A stretch of 8,096 nucleotides of DNA from Bryobacterales bacterium (lineage in GTDB: Bacteria > Acidobacteriota > Terriglobia > Bryobacterales > Bryobacteraceae), in contig JAOAPP010000430.1 of assembly GCA_025462985.1 (NCBI GenBank), forward strand, positions 1-8,096, in the 5' to 3' direction. Of the stretch, positions 6,637-8,096 are shown in pieces. The position numbers and the translations under genes are program-made. Each line of letters begins with the position of its first letter. Within the stretch, counting starts at the first letter, position 1. Under the pieces are notes generated by a model. That model saw only the letters and a list, made by a program, of their open reading frames with translations. It had not been told where the DNA came from and ran no database searches.

Positions 6637-7626
6637 TCAGAACAGGGCCATTTGAGGCTGCGGCTGCAGAGACTGATTTTGGGGGAACAGATCCGAAACT
6701 GGCGGCCGGTTGCGAGCTGCGAGGCCCACCTTGGCGCGGATGTCATTGACCAGGGTCCGAATCCGCTCGGGGTAAGCGCCTCTCAGATAAGCGCCTTCGG
6801 CGTAGCTGCGCTCATAGCGCTTCAGCAGATCCGGGAAATGATCGGCCAGGAACGGAAAAAAGACTCGCTGGGCCGATGGCATCAGAAACAGCACGTTTGC
6901 GCCGAACTGGTCGGCTCCGGCATCGAGCGCGGCTTGGGCAACTCCTGTGAGGTTCTGCTCGGAATCCGTGATCAGGGGGAGCACCGGACTGGCGATGACG
7001 CCGACCGGAACACCTGCCGTGGCGAGTTTCCGAACGGCTCCCATGCGGAGGTCCGGACGGGGAGCATAGGGCTCTGTGAGGCGCGCCAGTTTACGGTTCA
7101 TGGTCGTCACGGTGAGGGTGACGTGGACGTCGTTGTGCTGGGACAGCGTTTTCAACAGGTCGGCATCGCGAGCGACCAAATTAGATTTGGTTGTGATGTA
7201 AATCGAGATGCCGCGCATCAGGCGCATGCTGTCGAGGACTTGGCGCGTCAGACCGTGAGTGCGTTCGGCGGGCTGATAAGGGTCCGTGGCGGTTCCGATC
7301 CCGATGACGTCGCCAGGCCTGACGCTGTGAAGTTCACGCCGAAAAGTAGGCGCGTCCCAGACTTTGGCGTAGATTTCGGTTTCAAACGCATCCGGGGATC
7401 GCAACTCCAGAAACTCGTGAGTGAATCGAGCGTAGCAATATTTGCAGCCGTACTCGCAGCCGCGGTAGGGATTGATGGTCCAGTGAAACGGGACCCGTTC
7501 GGAATCGCAGCGATTGAGCCATTTGCGGCTGGGCAGGCTACGGTATTCGACGCGGCGCTTCTCCCCCAGCAATATGCCCTCGGCGGCTTGCCGCGCAATG
7601 CCGACGAGTTTGATGAGATCATCCAT
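6637..7626 (-). CDS. SplB-like radical SAM protein (PA0069-type)
   Basis: This 329-aa radical SAM enzyme has the [4Fe-4S]-binding C-x3-C-x2-C motif at C57, C61 and C64 (G-C-E-Y-G-C-K-Y-C-Y), preceded by W-T-I-N-P-Y-R-G. It also carries G-T-A-T-D-P-Y-Q-P-A-E and T-T-K-S-N-L-V, typical of the COG1533/SplB-like family. Members resemble spore photoproduct lyase, but this subgroup has no established reaction. No cysteine lies after C64, so the SPL catalytic thiol is absent. The tail is Pro/Gln-rich and ends in Q-M-A-L-F (325-329), resembling a beta-clamp-binding peptide. The start is well supported: GGAGGAG sits 7 nt ahead of ATG 7626. It follows the regulator by 62 nt and precedes the SDR by 13 nt on the same strand, so it is probably transcribed with the SDR. 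Family assignment is firm; a DNA-related role is inference. Confidence 0.92.
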   Translation of the reverse strand: MDDLIKLVGIARQAAEGILLGEKRRVEYRSLPSRKWLNRCDSERVPFHWTINPYRGCEYGCKYCYARFTHEFLELRSPDAFETEIYAKVWDAPTFRRELHSVRPGDVIGIGTATDPYQPAERTHGLTRQVLDSMRLMRGISIYITTKSNLVARDADLLKTLSQHNDVHVTLTVTTMNRKLARLTEPYAPRPDLRMGAVRKLATAGVPVGVIASPVLPLITDSEQNLTGVAQAALDAGADQFGANVLFLMPSAQRVFFPFLADHFPDLLKRYERSYAEGAYLRGAYPERIRTLVNDIRAKVGLAARNRPPVSDLFPQNQSLQPQPQMALF

Positions 7627-7633
7627 GAGAGTA

Positions 7634-7640
7634 CTCCTCC
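7634..7640 (-). promoter_or_regulatory. strong ribosome binding site for the radical SAM gene
   Basis: On the minus strand GGAGGAG lies 7 nt before the ATG at 7626. It is the strongest Shine-Dalgarno in the window and fixes this start codon. The neighbouring SDR and second permease lack one, which suggests they rely on coupling. Confidence 0.85.
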
Positions 7641-7648
7641 CACGGATG

Positions 7649-7677
7649 ATCTTCGCCTTTTATTCGCTTTGTGTCAA
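7649..7677 (-). promoter_or_regulatory. candidate promoter ahead of the radical SAM gene
   Basis: On the minus strand a perfect TTGACA (7677-7672) is followed after 17 bp by GAAGAT (7654-7649), a poor 3-of-6 match to the -10 consensus. The placement in the 62-nt gap between regulator and radical SAM gene is right for a promoter, but the weak -10 means it may need an activator or be chance. The -10 box lies about 9-14 nt before the ribosome binding site, so the leader would be very short. Confidence 0.35.
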
Positions 7678-7688
7678 GTGGCTGCTTT

Positions 7689-8096
7689 TTATGACGCCAT
7701 GAGGGAGATTACACCCTTTTGGCGAAGTCCGTTGAGGGCGAGGCCATGACGACCGCGCACTCCGGTCTTTTCGAAGATGTGCTTCAGGTGGATCTTCACG
7801 GTACCGGGCCGGATTCCGAGTTCCTGGGCGATTTCGCGGTTCTTGAATCCCTGTTCGACGAGTTCCATGACCTGGTGTTCACGCGGCGTCAAATCGGTGC
7901 GGAGCTGAGCGTCCGGGATAATTGCTTCGCGGAAGACGGAGTCCTGCATCCAGCTTCGTCCCTGGATAACGGCGCGAAGACAAGCGAGCACGGTCGGGCC
8001 GTCGGCGGATTTCCGGATGATGCCCTTGGCGCCGACCTGAAGAAACCGCAGAGCTTCGGATTCTGTGATCGACATACCCCAGACTACGACGATCGG
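7689..8096 (-). CDS. LuxR/NarL-type response regulator, partial (N-terminus outside window)
   Basis: This is the last 135 codons of a DNA-binding response regulator. The visible frame begins in the receiver with beta-4 P-I-V-V-V-W-G and continues to V-G-A-K-G-I-I-R-K, whose final lysine is the conserved receiver Lys. A GerE/LuxR helix-turn-helix follows: L-T-P-R-E-H-Q-V-M-E-L-V, N-R-E-I-A-Q-E-L-G, then G-T-V-K-I-H-L-K-H-I-F-E-K. An ATG at 8075 is internal, because the frame stays open with receiver homology upstream. The usual Thr/Ser at the end of beta-4 appears to be Gly, with Trp just before it, suggesting an atypical receiver; the phospho-acceptor Asp is outside the window. It lies 62 nt upstream of the radical SAM gene on the same strand and could regulate or be co-transcribed with it; this is not shown. 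Confidence 0.9.
   Translation of the reverse strand, partial: PIVVVWGMSITESEALRFLQVGAKGIIRKSADGPTVLACLRAVIQGRSWMQDSVFREAIIPDAQLRTDLTPREHQVMELVEQGFKNREIAQELGIRPGTVKIHLKHIFEKTGVRGRHGLALNGLRQKGVISLMAS

Noticed and set aside
6624..6746. N-terminal extension of the SDR frame
   Set aside because: It overlaps the conserved C-terminus of the radical SAM gene, and the SDR fold begins just after GTG 6623.
6652..7749. Long plus-strand open frame (365 codons) opposite the radical SAM gene
   Set aside because: It is antisense to a clearly conserved gene, shows no recognisable motif, and long antisense frames are common in GC-rich coding DNA.

Overview
The window looks like a chromosomal segment of a moderately GC-rich, diderm, free-living bacterium. 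The genes are dense, apparently intact and share one base-composition style. Tandem MacB/FtsX-type permeases, a very long membrane-anchored PpiD/SurA-like chaperone and a LuxR-type regulator with an unusual receiver end are all reminiscent of Acidobacteriota (Terriglobia). That assignment is an inference from gene style, not a marker-gene result. I see no mobile element, CRISPR array, tRNA, rRNA or clear sign of horizontal transfer.

Left part (1-2857, all minus strand): reading leftwards there are two tandem paralogous MacB-type ABC permease subunits separated by 8 nt. After a 90-nt gap comes a YciI/DGPF-domain protein that runs off the left edge. No ATPase or membrane-fusion partner lies beside the permeases. 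Their leader contains a perfect 9-bp stem hairpin followed by a U-rich tract, which looks like an intrinsic terminator or attenuator just ahead of the first permease.

Centre (2858-3191): a divergent intergenic region of about 330 nt. It carries that hairpin, a 20-bp imperfect palindrome (possible operator) and a TATAAT box for the rightward genes. Rightward (3192-5816, plus strand) is a two-gene envelope operon: a 642-aa PpiD/SurA-like periplasmic peptidyl-prolyl isomerase/chaperone, then a DedA-family membrane protein that starts at TTG with its ribosome binding site overlapping the upstream stop codon.

Right part (5787-8096, minus strand): reading leftwards there is the C-terminal part of a NarL/LuxR-type response regulator cut by the window edge, a SplB-like (PA0069-type) radical SAM protein with a strong ribosome binding site, and an SDR oxidoreductase 13 nt downstream. 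The SDR gene converges on and overlaps the dedA gene by 30 bp. The radical SAM protein ends in a Q-M-A-L-F tail resembling a DNA sliding-clamp-binding motif, the most intriguing single detail here. No clearly new multi-gene system is evident; the findings are local regulatory and motif-level points.
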